Shown here: positions 1 to 8,792 of the stretch, in pieces | Layout: each line of letters begins with the position of its first letter | Position numbering within the stretch: the first letter of the stretch is position 1 | Assembly (NCBI GenBank): GCA_012514645.1 | Contig: JAAYZW010000016.1 | Coordinates: 17,498-81,497 of the forward strand | DNA length: 64,000 bases | Source: Chloroflexota bacterium | GTDB taxonomy: Bacteria > Chloroflexota > Anaerolineae > Anaerolineales > Anaerolineaceae | Reading direction: 5' to 3' | Notes under the pieces: model-generated | Told to the model about the DNA's origin: nothing | What the model saw: only the letters and a program-made list of their open reading frames with translations | Database searches by the model: none | Position numbers and translations under genes: made by a program

Positions 1-47
1 AAATATATAAAGCGCAGCCTGGTGATGGTGCCAGGTTAATTTAGCAT

Positions 48-824
48 TTACCAAATTTTGTTTGTTTTTGACTTGATCGTCTGATCCAGACCATCAATTG
101 CCCTGGTAATAGCTTCGAGCTTCTCTGCCACCTTGCGTGTTATAACTTCACTATCCTCTTCGGTTTCTTTTTCGGAATCATCGGTTAATTTTCCCAATTG
201 GGTGGTGACCCTTTTTAGATCATCAGAGATTCCCGAGAGGTTTCGAGGGATATCTTCGACCGCATGTGTCAGGTCGGTCAGGCTGCTTTTGTGACTTTCC
301 CAGATGCCATGAAACATGTTCAGGTCGAGCAAGTAGTTAATTTCCCTGAGTCTGTCATTGAGCCCCCCGGAAAAAGTTACCTTAACCTGGTACAGTTTAG
401 GCAAATCGCTGGTTCCCAATCGGGTTTCCAATCGATCGAATGAAGTCCGCAATTCGAAACCGGGTGGAATCGCTGGGATGACCTGGTGGAGCATTGATAA
501 CTCGTTCAGTTTGTAATTTTTCAGCGAAGTTTGTAGTGGTGGGTTAAACTCCACCTTCACATTGTTAGCGATAGTCTTGCCGGTGTTCGTAATCACCAGG
601 TCAAAAATCGGCGAGTCAGTTTGAGCATCAAAGTAGACCACCACATAGGGAGCAAACTCCATATTGCGGTCTTCGACCATTTCTTCAATGCTTTTTTCAG
701 TGGCAGCCGCAGACTTTTTTGTCTCGCGCGCCATCTCGGCAGTCTTCACCACGTACATAATCAAGGCAAGCAGGCTGCAAACCTGGACGATCAATAAAAT
801 GGTCTCCCGCAGGCTCTCTGTCAT
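48..824 (-). CDS. Single-pass membrane protein with C-terminal coiled coil, unknown function
   Basis: The 258-residue product has one predicted N-terminal membrane helix (about residues 8-26). A short charged helical stretch follows, then a soluble middle region (about 55-170), and then a Lys/Glu-rich C-terminal part (about 180-255) likely to form a coiled coil. I recognise no catalytic motif. The middle contains 'FDLVITNTGKTIANNVKVEF', typical of an Ig-like beta-sandwich seen in many uncharacterised membrane proteins. The ATG follows GGGAGAAAAT, a reasonable ribosome-binding site. It lies 15 nt after the TfoX-like gene on the same strand, so the two may be co-transcribed. The last bases before the window edge hold a weak hairpin (CCTGG/CCAGG), a possible terminator. 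Confidence 0.75.
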   Translation of the reverse strand: MTESLRETILLIVQVCSLLALIMYVVKTAEMARETKKSAAATEKSIEEMVEDRNMEFAPYVVVYFDAQTDSPIFDLVITNTGKTIANNVKVEFNPPLQTSLKNYKLNELSMLHQVIPAIPPGFELRTSFDRLETRLGTSDLPKLYQVKVTFSGGLNDRLREINYLLDLNMFHGIWESHKSSLTDLTHAVEDIPRNLSGISDDLKRVTTQLGKLTDDSEKETEEDSEVITRKVAEKLEAITRAIDGLDQTIKSKTNKIW

Positions 825-839
825 ATTTTCTCCCTTCAG

Positions 840-1166
840 TTACTTTCTCGGCTTCTTAGGTTTCGGAAAAGGTATTTGCTCCCACGATGCCCTAAAGACC
901 TGGACCACGAAATCCTGGTCGTCCAGGTTTTCAAATACATAGGATGCTTTCGCGCCTGGATAAGCAAAACCCTCTTCGGCTTCGTCGCCCAGAAGGTCAG
1001 CGGCAGCTTCAGTCTTTTTAAGAAAAACCTGGTTGTCACAGATCAGACCGATGACTTTACCATCCATGTAGAGACCGTATTCGCCAAACATTTTTCGAGC
1101 GCTTACTTCACCTGCCGGGCTCAACTGTTCCAGGACATATTGGATATATTCATCTGTACAAGCCAT
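840..1166 (-). CDS. TfoX N-terminal domain protein
   Basis: The 108-residue protein matches the TfoX/Sxy N-terminal domain. It has the typical 'SARKMFGEYGLY' start, 'GKVIGLICDNQVFLK', and 'ASYVFENLDD' near the end. In enterobacteria Sxy/TfoX regulates competence genes with CRP, but stand-alone N-terminal-domain proteins like this one are widespread and functionally undefined, so a competence role is not implied. The start ATG is preceded by GGAGGAG with a good spacing. The end is rich in Pro/Lys. It is probably the first gene of a two-gene unit with the downstream membrane protein. Confidence 0.85.
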   Translation of the reverse strand: MACTDEYIQYVLEQLSPAGEVSARKMFGEYGLYMDGKVIGLICDNQVFLKKTEAAADLLGDEAEEGFAYPGAKASYVFENLDDQDFVVQVFRASWEQIPFPKPKKPRK

Positions 1167-1344
1167 TAGCTCCTCCGGTGGTGATTTCGGTTAATTGTAA
1201 CCAAGATTTAGTACCATCAGGAGATGAATGTGAATAGTGGTGGAATTGTGAACGGTCAGTGTCTGTTCGCTGTAAGTGATATCATGACTTCGATTGGTGA
1301 AGCTCTTATGACCCAACGATAAGAACAGGAATTGCCAAAAGGGC

Positions 1345-1357
1345 TATAATAAGTGCG
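1345..1357 (+). promoter_or_regulatory. -10 element immediately before the ATG (leaderless start)
   Basis: TATAAT lies at 1345-1350, only 7 nt before the ATG of the LysM gene, and no Shine-Dalgarno sequence is visible. With the usual 6-7 nt from the -10 element to the start of transcription, the mRNA would begin at or next to the AUG. No clear -35 hexamer was found. See the finding on leaderless genes. Confidence 0.5.
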
Positions 1358-1870
1358 ATGAAAAAATTGGGCTTATTCTTAATCATTGCCATCCTCTGCC
1401 TGGTCCCGCTCACAAAGGTGAGCGCCAGCCAACAAGCGGTGATCGTCTCCACTCCGCAGGCAGACGGCGCCATCTATCACCATGTAGTGGAAGGCGACAC
1501 GCTCTACGACATCGCCGAAGCCTATGGCATGACTCCCAGCGAAATCATGACCCTGAACGGCAACAGCCCCGAGGCAATCGAGATATATAGCGGAGATTTT
1601 CTACTAATCAAACTCGGAACAGTCGCGACTGCCACCCTCGAACCCAGCGCCACGATCGCCCCTTACACCCCACAGCCAACCGTGGTTGTGCCTTCCCGCA
1701 CACCCATCCCGAGCAAAACCCCACTCCCCAGTCCGACAGCAACCACCCCTCCCAGCACCACCCAACTGCTTTTTGGCGATAGTCAACGCATCGGACTGAC
1801 GATGATTGCGATCAGTTCTGCTGGCATCGTCCTGGTGGTGATCTTTGGCTTCCTGCGCAGACCTAAATAA
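1358..1870 (+). CDS. LysM-domain protein, exported and C-terminally anchored
   Basis: This 170-residue protein has a Sec signal peptide (about 1-23, ending near 'KVSASQQ'). A single LysM domain follows (about 40-88; 'HHVVEGDTLYDIAEAYGMTP ... IEIYSGDFLLIK'). Then comes a Pro/Ser/Thr-rich linker with 'PTPIPSKTPLPSPT'-type repeats (about 95-135), a C-terminal membrane helix (about 145-165) and a short basic tail. LysM domains bind peptidoglycan glycan strands, so the protein probably sits in the membrane with its domain in the wall layer. There is no attached hydrolase domain. A TATAAT hexamer 7 nt before the ATG suggests a leaderless transcript. Confidence 0.85.
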   Translation: MKKLGLFLIIAILCLVPLTKVSASQQAVIVSTPQADGAIYHHVVEGDTLYDIAEAYGMTPSEIMTLNGNSPEAIEIYSGDFLLIKLGTVATATLEPSATIAPYTPQPTVVVPSRTPIPSKTPLPSPTATTPPSTTQLLFGDSQRIGLTMIAISSAGIVLVVIFGFLRRPK

Positions 1871-1904
1871 ACAATAGCCCTTAAAGTATCTTTATAAATT
1901 ACCA

Positions 1905-2090
1905 CACATAAGCGTAGGAGGAGTCCCCAATGTGAGCACTCAATGAACGCTTACATTGTCAGACCTACTCTGATCAATAAGGCAGGAAAGGTATTGAAAA
2001 CCGTGATTCCAGCAGGATGGGTTTGGCCGATTAAAAAAATTCAGCTCTGCTCACATCCTGAGCCCCCCTACCGTTATCACAATAGCCTTG
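1905..2090 (-). repeat. Dispersed intergenic repeat, copy A
   Basis: Read on the reverse strand, this gap carries 'GGCTCAGGATGTGAGCAG...TTTTTTTAATCGGCCAAACCCA' and 'GGAATCACGG' (module 1). It is followed by 'GGTCTGACAATGTAAGCG', 'ATTGAGTGCTCAC' and 'CTCCTACGCTTATGT' (module 2). The same strings recur in four other intergenic regions of this window (near 10.3, 40.6, 57.6 and 63.3 kb). No gene is visible in the gap between the LysM and LOG genes (1871-2204) apart from this element. Confidence 0.75.
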
Positions 2091-2204
2091 TAGTACTCAC
2101 AAATTCGGAGTGGGATTAACATCTGAAATTTCCCATATCTGGCTTTCTGGGAGATTATGCTCCTGCGTTATCTTCGCTAAAGCAAGTGTATAATTCGATG
2201 ACTT

Positions 2205-2795
2205 ATGGAAAACAAGTTGAAAACAATCACAATTTATGCAGGGTCTGCCGACAATCTCGAGGAAAAATATGTCCAGGCGGCATACAATCTCGGTAAACTC
2301 CTCGCTGCCGAAGACCGCACGATCGTTTTCGGCTCGGGCAAAACCGGTCTCATGGGCGCCGTCGCTCGCGGCTCGTTGGAGAATCATGGGCAGGTGATCG
2401 GCGTGATCAATCATGACCTCAATCTCCCTCATCTTGTCTACGCCAAATTGACCCGAATCGAAAAGGTAGCCAATATCCAGATCAGGCAAGCACGCATGAG
2501 CGAACTGGGAGACGGCTTCATTGCCCTGCCGGGAGGTTTTGGCACGCTTTATGAAGTTCTCGAGGCACTCACACTGGCACAGCTGGGACAGCATCACAAA
2601 CCGATTGGTTTTTTAAACATCGATGGCTATTACGACCCACTTTTCGATCTGTTTAACCATGCCATCGGCTCTGGTTTTATCTACCCTGAACACCGCGGTC
2701 TCTTTGTCGAATCAAGTGACCCGCAGGAGCTGCTGGCATCGATGGATGGTTTCGTGCCCCCACAAAACATGAACAGGTGGCTAACCAGGGAATGA
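2205..2795 (+). CDS. LOG family protein (lysine decarboxylase-like, TIGR00730 type)
   Basis: The 196-residue protein carries the family signature PGGFGTLYE ('ALPGGFGTLYEVLEALTLAQ') and the N-terminal 'GSGKTGLMGAVA' nucleotide-binding loop, plus 'KPIGFLN' near the C-terminal part. Members of this family are cytokinin-riboside-5'-monophosphate phosphoribohydrolases: they cleave N-glycosidic bonds of nucleoside monophosphates and do not decarboxylate lysine despite the old name. The length is normal. The stop overlaps the next ATG (ATGA), so it is coupled to the HAD gene. A TATAAT lies at 2189-2194, 10 nt before the ATG, with no clear ribosome-binding site. Confidence 0.92.
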   Translation: MENKLKTITIYAGSADNLEEKYVQAAYNLGKLLAAEDRTIVFGSGKTGLMGAVARGSLENHGQVIGVINHDLNLPHLVYAKLTRIEKVANIQIRQARMSELGDGFIALPGGFGTLYEVLEALTLAQLGQHHKPIGFLNIDGYYDPLFDLFNHAIGSGFIYPEHRGLFVESSDPQELLASMDGFVPPQNMNRWLTRE

Positions 2796-3436
2796 GCAAG
2801 CTTAACCTTTTGCTGATTGATCTGGATGACACAGTTTACCCCTCAGACACCGGCGCCTGGGACATCCTTGGTGAGCGCATTTATCAGTTCATTGAGAAAC
2901 ACGTTGGCTTACCCCCTGAGATCATCCATGAGGAGCGTGAGCGTCTCTTTCACAAGCATGGCACCACGATGAAAGGGTTGAGTGACGAATATGGGGCAGA
3001 CATTCACGATTATCTCGATTATGTTCACAACGTCAACCTCTCAGATGTGATCAAAGAAAATCAGGTGTTACGCCAGGCGCTTCTGGACTTGCCGCACGAG
3101 AAATGGATTTTCACGAACGCTTCCAGGCTTCATGCCGAGCAGATTTTGAGACTGGTCGGCATCAGGGATTTGTTTATCGGGATAATTGATGTTTTGGATA
3201 CCTACCCATACTGCAAACCGGATCCGTTGGCTTTTAAGCTGGCTTTGGTAAAGGCTGGTAACCCCGACCCCGAAACTTGCTTATTTGTTGATGACCGCGT
3301 TCCCAACCTCGATTCTGCCCAAGCGCTTGGTATGCGGACAATTTTGGTGCACCCATCGCCGGAAGTCTCGAACAGCCACATCACCATCGCCGAGCTGTGC
3401 GATTTGCCGCAGGTATTGGCGAAGGTTGGTTGGTAA
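2792..3436 (+). CDS. HAD-superfamily hydrolase, pyrimidine 5'-nucleotidase type
   Basis: The HAD motif I is 'LIDLDDTVYP' (nucleophile Asp10). Motif II is 'WIFTNAS', the motif III lysine lies in 'YCKPDP', and motif IV is 'FVDDRVPNLDSAQALG'. The helical cap between motifs I and II is of the SDT1/PHM8 type, whose characterised members are pyrimidine 5'-nucleotidases. I chose ATG 2792, which overlaps the LOG stop as ATGA, over the GTG at 2777 in the ORF track. The product is then 214 residues. Coupling to a LOG nucleotidase-like gene suggests joint nucleotide turnover or damage clearance (inference). Confidence 0.85.
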   Translation: MSKLNLLLIDLDDTVYPSDTGAWDILGERIYQFIEKHVGLPPEIIHEERERLFHKHGTTMKGLSDEYGADIHDYLDYVHNVNLSDVIKENQVLRQALLDLPHEKWIFTNASRLHAEQILRLVGIRDLFIGIIDVLDTYPYCKPDPLAFKLALVKAGNPDPETCLFVDDRVPNLDSAQALGMRTILVHPSPEVSNSHITIAELCDLPQVLAKVGW

Positions 3437-3488
3437 AATTTGATTGGTCACTGCTCTCAGCAGTTGAGAACAGACATTGGAGAAAATT

Positions 3489-4769
3489 ATGGATAACAAA
3501 GTATTACGATCTTGCTTGCTTATTTTAGGCGTCATCCTTTTGATGGGTGTCACCTTTTTTAGCGGGTTTGCGGTTGGTGCACTGATTCCCAACAACTCAT
3601 TTCGTCAGGCTTTCGGTATCAGCCAGAGCCCAAGCACACCGGCAACACCGGTTCCAACTGCCCTTCCAGGAGAAACCCCCATACCGACCCCCGTATTTCA
3701 GGCACAAAGCCCGGAAGAACTTGAAGAGTTGTTTTTGCCGTTTTGGGAAAGCTGGGACTTGCTGCACAAAAATTACGTTGACCAGCCCTTGGATGATCTT
3801 GCGCTGATGCGCGGCGCGATCCAGGGCATGCTGGCAGCCACAGGCGACCAGCACACATCCTATATGAACCCCGAACAATTTACCCAGGCAAATGCCGAAA
3901 TGAGCGGAGAAGAATATACCGGCATTGGTGCGTGGGTTAATACTTCCGGTGAATATGTTGAGATCGTCTCTCCAATGAAAGGCTCTCCGGCTGAAAAAGC
4001 CGGCATACGAGCGAAAGACCTTGTCATTGCCATCGATGGAGAAGATATGATCGGTGTGCCCGGCGACCTGGCACTGCAGAAGATTCTCGGTCCGGCCGGA
4101 GAAGCAGTTACCCTGACCATCAGGCGCGGCGATGAGCTCCTGGACATCACCATTGTGCGCGAGATGATCCAGGTGCCGGCAGTTGATTACCAAATGCTTG
4201 AGGGCGATATCGCATACATCGCGCTGTATACCTTCAATGAACTGGCAACTGCCCAGGTTAGGGAAGCACTGAGAGATCTATTGGCGCAAAACCCCAAAGG
4301 GCTCATCTTTGACTTGCGCAACAACGGAGGTGGATTATTGATCACTGCGATTGAGATTACCTCAGAATTTATCAGTGATGGTATTGTCATGTACGAAGAA
4401 TATGGCGATGGCACGCGTGAAAGCTACCGCCCTCAGCCGGGCGGCTTGGCAACCGAAATACCCCTGGTAATATTGATTAATGAAGGCACGGCTTCAGCTT
4501 CTGAGATTACTGCCGGCGCCATCCAGGACTATGGTCGCGGCACAATCATCGGTGTTACCAGCTATGGCAAAGGTTCAGTACAAAACTGGATTCCGCTGCG
4601 CACCGAAGCTGGTGGTGTCCGCATCACCATCGCGCGCTGGCTGACACCAAACGGCAACCAGATTAACGAAGTTGGTCTCACGCCTGACATCGAAGTGCCC
4701 TTTACCCAGGAAGACCTTGACGCAGACCGCGATCCACAATTAGACGCGGCAATAGATTTCTTTAATTAA
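3489..4769 (+). CDS. S41 family C-terminal processing peptidase (CtpA-like)
   Basis: This 426-residue protein has an N-terminal membrane helix or signal anchor (about 9-31) and a Thr/Pro linker. A PDZ domain follows (about 140-215, 'SPAEKAGIRAKDLVIAIDG'), then the S41 protease core. The catalytic pair is Ser336 in 'NEGTASASE' and Lys361 in 'SYGKGSVQ', 25 residues apart as in CtpA. Such proteases cleave from C-terminal regions of envelope proteins. The ORF track starts at a TTG (3477); I prefer ATG 3489 because GGAG sits 6 nt upstream of it. A clear terminator follows. Confidence 0.92.
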   Translation: MDNKVLRSCLLILGVILLMGVTFFSGFAVGALIPNNSFRQAFGISQSPSTPATPVPTALPGETPIPTPVFQAQSPEELEELFLPFWESWDLLHKNYVDQPLDDLALMRGAIQGMLAATGDQHTSYMNPEQFTQANAEMSGEEYTGIGAWVNTSGEYVEIVSPMKGSPAEKAGIRAKDLVIAIDGEDMIGVPGDLALQKILGPAGEAVTLTIRRGDELLDITIVREMIQVPAVDYQMLEGDIAYIALYTFNELATAQVREALRDLLAQNPKGLIFDLRNNGGGLLITAIEITSEFISDGIVMYEEYGDGTRESYRPQPGGLATEIPLVILINEGTASASEITAGAIQDYGRGTIIGVTSYGKGSVQNWIPLRTEAGGVRITIARWLTPNGNQINEVGLTPDIEVPFTQEDLDADRDPQLDAAIDFFN

Positions 4770-4783
4770 TAAAAACTGTTTAT

Positions 4784-4819
4784 TGTAGGGCGTCAACAAT
4801 TTTGCGCCCTACATTTTTT
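4784..4819 (+). terminator. Rho-independent terminator after the S41 peptidase
   Basis: A perfect 9-bp stem TGTAGGGCG / CGCCCTACA with a 12-nt loop is followed directly by six T residues. It lies 14 nt after the stop codon. Confidence 0.85.
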
Positions 4820-4887
4820 CTTTATATTGTCATCATCGTCTAAATACTTGCACCATATCGATATAATTATGTTCAAAGGAGATTAAC

Positions 4888-6693
4888 ATGACCGAAACTA
4901 TTCCACGATGGGACCTGAGTAATATTTATACCGGGCTGGACGACCCCAAGCTCGCTGCCGATCTTTCCACCCTGAAAGATGAAACCCTTTCATTAACCAA
5001 GCTTTTTGAAGAAGAGCTCCTCCCTGTTGAGCCTGGAAAGACAACCCCCGAAGTTCTCAACGAAAAACTTAATCGCCTGGTTAACCTCAACAACACGATA
5101 TCCACGCGCGCCGGCACGATTGGTTCATATCTTTACGGGCTGACCTCTACCGACTCGTTTGATAAGGCTGCTGAACAACTGCAGTCAAAATTCCAGATTG
5201 GCATGCTGCCGCTCAGAAATGTCAGCTCACGGATTGCCATTTGGCTCGGCAAACTGGGCGCAAGCCTGCCGGAAGCCCTGGCTCTCCCCGGCGCTGCTCA
5301 TGAACATGCCTTCATCCTGTTGGAAGAGGCTGAACAAAGCCAATATCTGATGAGCGAACCGGAGGAAGAACTCGCCAACGAACTCTCACTCTCAGGTGGT
5401 TCTGCCTGGGGTGATTTGCAGGGCACCCTGACTTCGCAAAAACAAGTTGATTTTGAGATCGATGGCAAGGTGGAGAGCCTGCCGCTGCCGGCGCTGATTA
5501 ATCTGCGCAGTCATCCTGTTGCGGATGTGCGCGAACGCGCATATTATGTCGAGCAAGCCACTTTTGAAGACATGAAAGAAGCTCTGGCAGCCTGCCTGAA
5601 CGGCGTCAAAGGCGAGGTCAACACGCTCAACCGCAAGCGTGGGCGTGAAGACAGCCTGCATTCCTCAATCGAAATGTCGCGAATCGACCGCCAGACTCTG
5701 GACGCCATGATCGGTGCAATCCAGGAAGCGCTGCCAATGTTCCGCGATTATCACCAGGCTAAAGCCAAACACTTGGGCACCGAGAAATTGCCCTGGTGGA
5801 GCCTTTTTGCCCCCCTTGGCAAGGTGGACAAAACCTACAGCTTCGAAGAAGCCAAAGCGGTCATCCTAACCAATTTTGCCAGTTTCTCGCAGGAGTTATC
5901 CGATTTTGCCCGCCACGCGTTTGACAACCATTGGATCGATGCGCTCCAGCGACCCGGCAAACGCGGAGGCGCCTATTGCATGGGCGTCGAAGGTGTCAAG
6001 GAAAGCCGGATCATGTCCAATTTTGACGGTTCATTTGACCAGGTGATGACCCTGGCACATGAGCTCGGGCACGCTTTTCACAACTATTGCGCTTTCCAGG
6101 CTGACAAAACCCCGCTGCAAACAGAAACACCAATGACGCTGGCAGAAACTGCCTCGATCATGTGCGAAACAATCGTCTTCAACGCGCTGCTCGAAGAAAT
6201 TGATGATCCACAGGAAGAACTTGCGATCCTGGAGTCATCCATCTCGGGTGATGCCCAGACCATAGTTGACATTTATTCCCGTTTTCTGTTTGAGAAAGAA
6301 GTTTTTGAACGCCGTCTGAGCGCTACGCTCTCGGCTGATGAAATCAGCGAGATCATGCTGCAGGCACAGCGCGATGCATATGGCGACGGCGTTGATCCGG
6401 AAGTGATGAACAAGTTCGCCTGGACCTGGAAACCGCATTATTACAGCACCGGGATATCCTTCTACAACTACCCGTACTCTTTCGGGAGTTTGTTCGCAAA
6501 GGGTCTGTATGCGATCTATAAGGAGCGAGGCGCTGCCTTTGTTGAGGATTATAAGGCGCTGCTTGCCAGCACCGGCGAAGCCTCAGCAGCTGACCTGGCT
6601 GCCCGTTTTGGCATCGACATTCGCAGCAAGCAGTTTTGGGCAGCTTCCCTTGCGCAAATTGCCCCGCAAATTGAGCGGTATAAGCAATTGTAA
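4888..6693 (+). CDS. Oligoendopeptidase F-type M3 metallopeptidase
   Basis: The 601-residue protein has the M3 zinc signature HELGH at residues 391-395 ('LAHELGHAFHNY'), with Glu420 in 'TLAETAS' as the expected third ligand. The N-terminal helical half and the C-terminal 'YYSTGISFYNYPYSFGSLFA' stretch are typical of the PepF/M3B family. These cytoplasmic enzymes degrade short peptides. No signal peptide is seen. The ATG follows AAAGGAGATTAAC, a strong ribosome-binding site, and TATAAT lies upstream at about 4860. The gene appears monocistronic. Confidence 0.93.
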   Translation: MTETIPRWDLSNIYTGLDDPKLAADLSTLKDETLSLTKLFEEELLPVEPGKTTPEVLNEKLNRLVNLNNTISTRAGTIGSYLYGLTSTDSFDKAAEQLQSKFQIGMLPLRNVSSRIAIWLGKLGASLPEALALPGAAHEHAFILLEEAEQSQYLMSEPEEELANELSLSGGSAWGDLQGTLTSQKQVDFEIDGKVESLPLPALINLRSHPVADVRERAYYVEQATFEDMKEALAACLNGVKGEVNTLNRKRGREDSLHSSIEMSRIDRQTLDAMIGAIQEALPMFRDYHQAKAKHLGTEKLPWWSLFAPLGKVDKTYSFEEAKAVILTNFASFSQELSDFARHAFDNHWIDALQRPGKRGGAYCMGVEGVKESRIMSNFDGSFDQVMTLAHELGHAFHNYCAFQADKTPLQTETPMTLAETASIMCETIVFNALLEEIDDPQEELAILESSISGDAQTIVDIYSRFLFEKEVFERRLSATLSADEISEIMLQAQRDAYGDGVDPEVMNKFAWTWKPHYYSTGISFYNYPYSFGSLFAKGLYAIYKERGAAFVEDYKALLASTGEASAADLAARFGIDIRSKQFWAASLAQIAPQIERYKQL

Positions 6694-6731
6694 GATCGAT
6701 GCATTTGGGAAAAAAGTTATCGAATTCGTAG

Positions 6732-6751
6732 GGTCGAGGCAGGCCTCGACC
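6732..6751. repeat. Perfect 9-bp palindrome in the pepF-fhs gap
   Basis: GGTCGAGGC-AG-GCCTCGACC forms a perfect short hairpin, flanked by GTAGG upstream and CCTAC about 30 nt downstream. It sits between two convergent genes. There is no T-run, so it is not a standard terminator. It may be a small dispersed palindromic element. Confidence 0.5.
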
Positions 6752-6806
6752 GGTCATGTAACAGGAACAGGCAGGTCCAGGTCCCTACAACAACACTCTC
6801 AGATCT

Positions 6807-6836
6807 AAAAACCGACCATCAATCATGATGGTCGGT
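6807..6836 (-). terminator. Terminator of the formate-THF ligase gene
   Basis: An 11-bp inverted repeat ACCGACCATCA / TGATGGTCGGT with a 4-nt loop is followed on the reverse strand by TTTTT. It lies 20 nt after the stop of the reverse-strand ligase gene. Confidence 0.8.
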
Positions 6837-6856
6837 CGCTAAAATGTGGTGTTCGA

Positions 6857-8773
6857 TTAATTCAAACCCAAAATTTTACCGGTTTCGAAGTCAATACCGA
6901 TATCATAATACCCCGGGCGGGTGGGAAGCCCTGGCATTGTGCTCATTGTGCCTAAAATCGGGTAGACAAACCCAGCGCCAACCGAGGCGCTCACATCCCG
7001 AATCGGAATGCGGAAGCCTTTTGGCACGCCCTTCAGCTCCGGATCATGACTGATCGAAAGGTGCGTTTTCGCCATGCAAATCGGCAGATTGCCATAACCG
7101 AGCTGTTCATACCGCTCCAGGCGCTGCTCTGCGATCGGGCTGTAATCGACGCCACCGGCACCATATATTTCACAAGCGATGGTTTCGATTTTGTCTTTAA
7201 GCGACATCTCAAGCGGGTAGAGGAATTTAAAATGCGAAGGTAGTTCCGAGGCTTTGACCACGGCTTCTGCCAGCTCTACAGCGCCCGCACCACCCTGGCT
7301 GAAATGATCAGCAACGACAGCATCCACGATGCCCTCATGCTGAAGCGCAATTTTTCTGACCAGTTCAAGCTCGGCATCTGAATCAGTCGGGAAGCGATTA
7401 ACCGCTACCACAACCGGGATGCCAAATTTTTGAGCGATGCTGGCATGCGCAAGCATATTATCGGCACCTTTCTCAACCAGTTCGAGGTTTTCATTGACGT
7501 ATTCTGCCGCCAGTGGTGCCCCTGCGGTCACCTTGGGACCACCACCATGCATTTTTAACGCCCGCACAGTCGCTACCAAAACCACCACATCTGGCAGATT
7601 GCCTGAATAGCGGCACTTGATGTCAAAGAACTTTTCCATGCCCATGTCAGCGCCAAAACCACTCTCCGTGATCACAAAATCAGCCAGTTTCAAGGCGATT
7701 TTGTCTGCCATGATCGAGCTGTTGCCATGGGCGATATTGGCAAACGGTCCGGCATGAACGAAAACTGGTGTCCCCTCCAGGGTCTGCATCAGGTTGGGCT
7801 TGATCGTATCTTTCATCAAAACGGTCAGGGCTCCAGCAATCCCCAGGTCATCTGCGGTTACGGGCTCACCCGCCCGGCTTTGCCCGATTACGATCCTGGC
7901 GATGCGCTCGTGCATATCTTCCAGGCTGGTAGCCAGTGCTAAAATAGCCATCAGTTCTGAAGCGACACTGATGTAATAGTTGGTGTGTAGTTCGAATTGT
8001 TCAGCGGAACCCTGCCCAACGGTAATGCCGCGCAGCATGCGGTCGTTCACATCCACACAGCGCCTCCAGGTAACGGTATCGGGGTCGATATCCAGGCGGG
8101 CAAATTTTGCCTTTTGTTCGTCGGTCAACAGGTCAGGGTCGCGTTCGGTGACGCCCATTTTTTCCAAACGACCGATCATACCGCGGGCGAAACTGCGCTT
8201 GCCTTTTTTGTCTTTGGGGCAAAGGCGGTTGAACAAACCGGTGTCGCTCTGGGTGGATTCGTGGAACATCCGCGTGTCGATCGCGGCAGACAGCAAGTTA
8301 TTGGCAGCTGTGATAGCGTGGATGTCACCGGTCAGATGCAGGTTGAAATCTTCCATCGGAATCACCTGCGAATAGCCACCGCCAGCAGCACCGCCCTTAA
8401 TCCCAAAAGTTGGTCCCTGAGATGGTTGGCGGATGCAGGTGATTACGCTGCGACCGAGGTGAGCGCCCATCGCCTGGCTGAGACCAACGGTTGTAGTGGT
8501 TTTTCCTTCGCCAAGCGGTGTCGGAGTGATAGCGGTAACGTCAATATATTTCCCATCAGGTACATCTGCAAGCCGTTCAAGCACATCCAGTTTGACTTTT
8601 GCCTTGTAATCGCCATAGAGCTCAAGCTCTTCGGGCAGCAAACCCATTTCCTCGGCAACCTGAGTTATTGGCTTGAGTGTCGCCTCTTGGGCGATTTCGA
8701 TGTCTGCTGGAACCGGACTTTTCAATTCGATTCGTGTAGGAATAAACCTGCGTAAACCAGGGTTTAGTTTCAT
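6857..8773 (-). CDS. fhs: Formate--tetrahydrofolate ligase (long form)
   Basis: The enzyme makes 10-formyl-THF from formate, THF and ATP, the entry step of one-carbon metabolism and of the Wood-Ljungdahl methyl branch. The P-loop '[14 protein letters not shown]' is at about residues 84-97. '[22 protein letters not shown]' and '[14 protein letters not shown]' are family hallmarks. I start at ATG 8773 (638 residues) because the 21 extra residues in the ORF track lack family similarity and overlap the upstream lipoprotein stop. An AGGAG lies 12 nt upstream, rather far. At about 638 residues it is longer than the roughly 556-residue clostridial enzymes, with an insert near 190-260 like that of eukaryotic C1-THF synthase. 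Confidence 0.95.
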   Translation of the reverse strand: MKLNPGLRRFIPTRIELKSPVPADIEIAQEATLKPITQVAEEMGLLPEELELYGDYKAKVKLDVLERLADVPDGKYIDVTAITPTPLGEGKTTTTVGLSQAMGAHLGRSVITCIRQPSQGPTFGIKGGAAGGGYSQVIPMEDFNLHLTGDIHAITAANNLLSAAIDTRMFHESTQSDTGLFNRLCPKDKKGKRSFARGMIGRLEKMGVTERDPDLLTDEQKAKFARLDIDPDTVTWRRCVDVNDRMLRGITVGQGSAEQFELHTNYYISVASELMAILALATSLEDMHERIARIVIGQSRAGEPVTADDLGIAGALTVLMKDTIKPNLMQTLEGTPVFVHAGPFANIAHGNSSIMADKIALKLADFVITESGFGADMGMEKFFDIKCRYSGNLPDVVVLVATVRALKMHGGGPKVTAGAPLAAEYVNENLELVEKGADNMLAHASIAQKFGIPVVVAVNRFPTDSDAELELVRKIALQHEGIVDAVVADHFSQGGAGAVELAEAVVKASELPSHFKFLYPLEMSLKDKIETIACEIYGAGGVDYSPIAEQRLERYEQLGYGNLPICMAKTHLSISHDPELKGVPKGFRIPIRDVSASVGAGFVYPILGTMSTMPGLPTRPGYYDIGIDFETGKILGLN

Positions 8774-8792
8774 AAAAGTATTTTTCTCCTTA

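Noticed and set aside
2097-2597. 166-aa reverse ORF opposite the LOG gene
   Set aside because: It is a shadow of the LOG gene, which carries the PGGFGT signature on the forward strand.
7997-8755. 252-aa forward ORF opposite fhs
   Set aside because: It is antisense to the conserved fhs P-loop region and lacks start signals or similarity.
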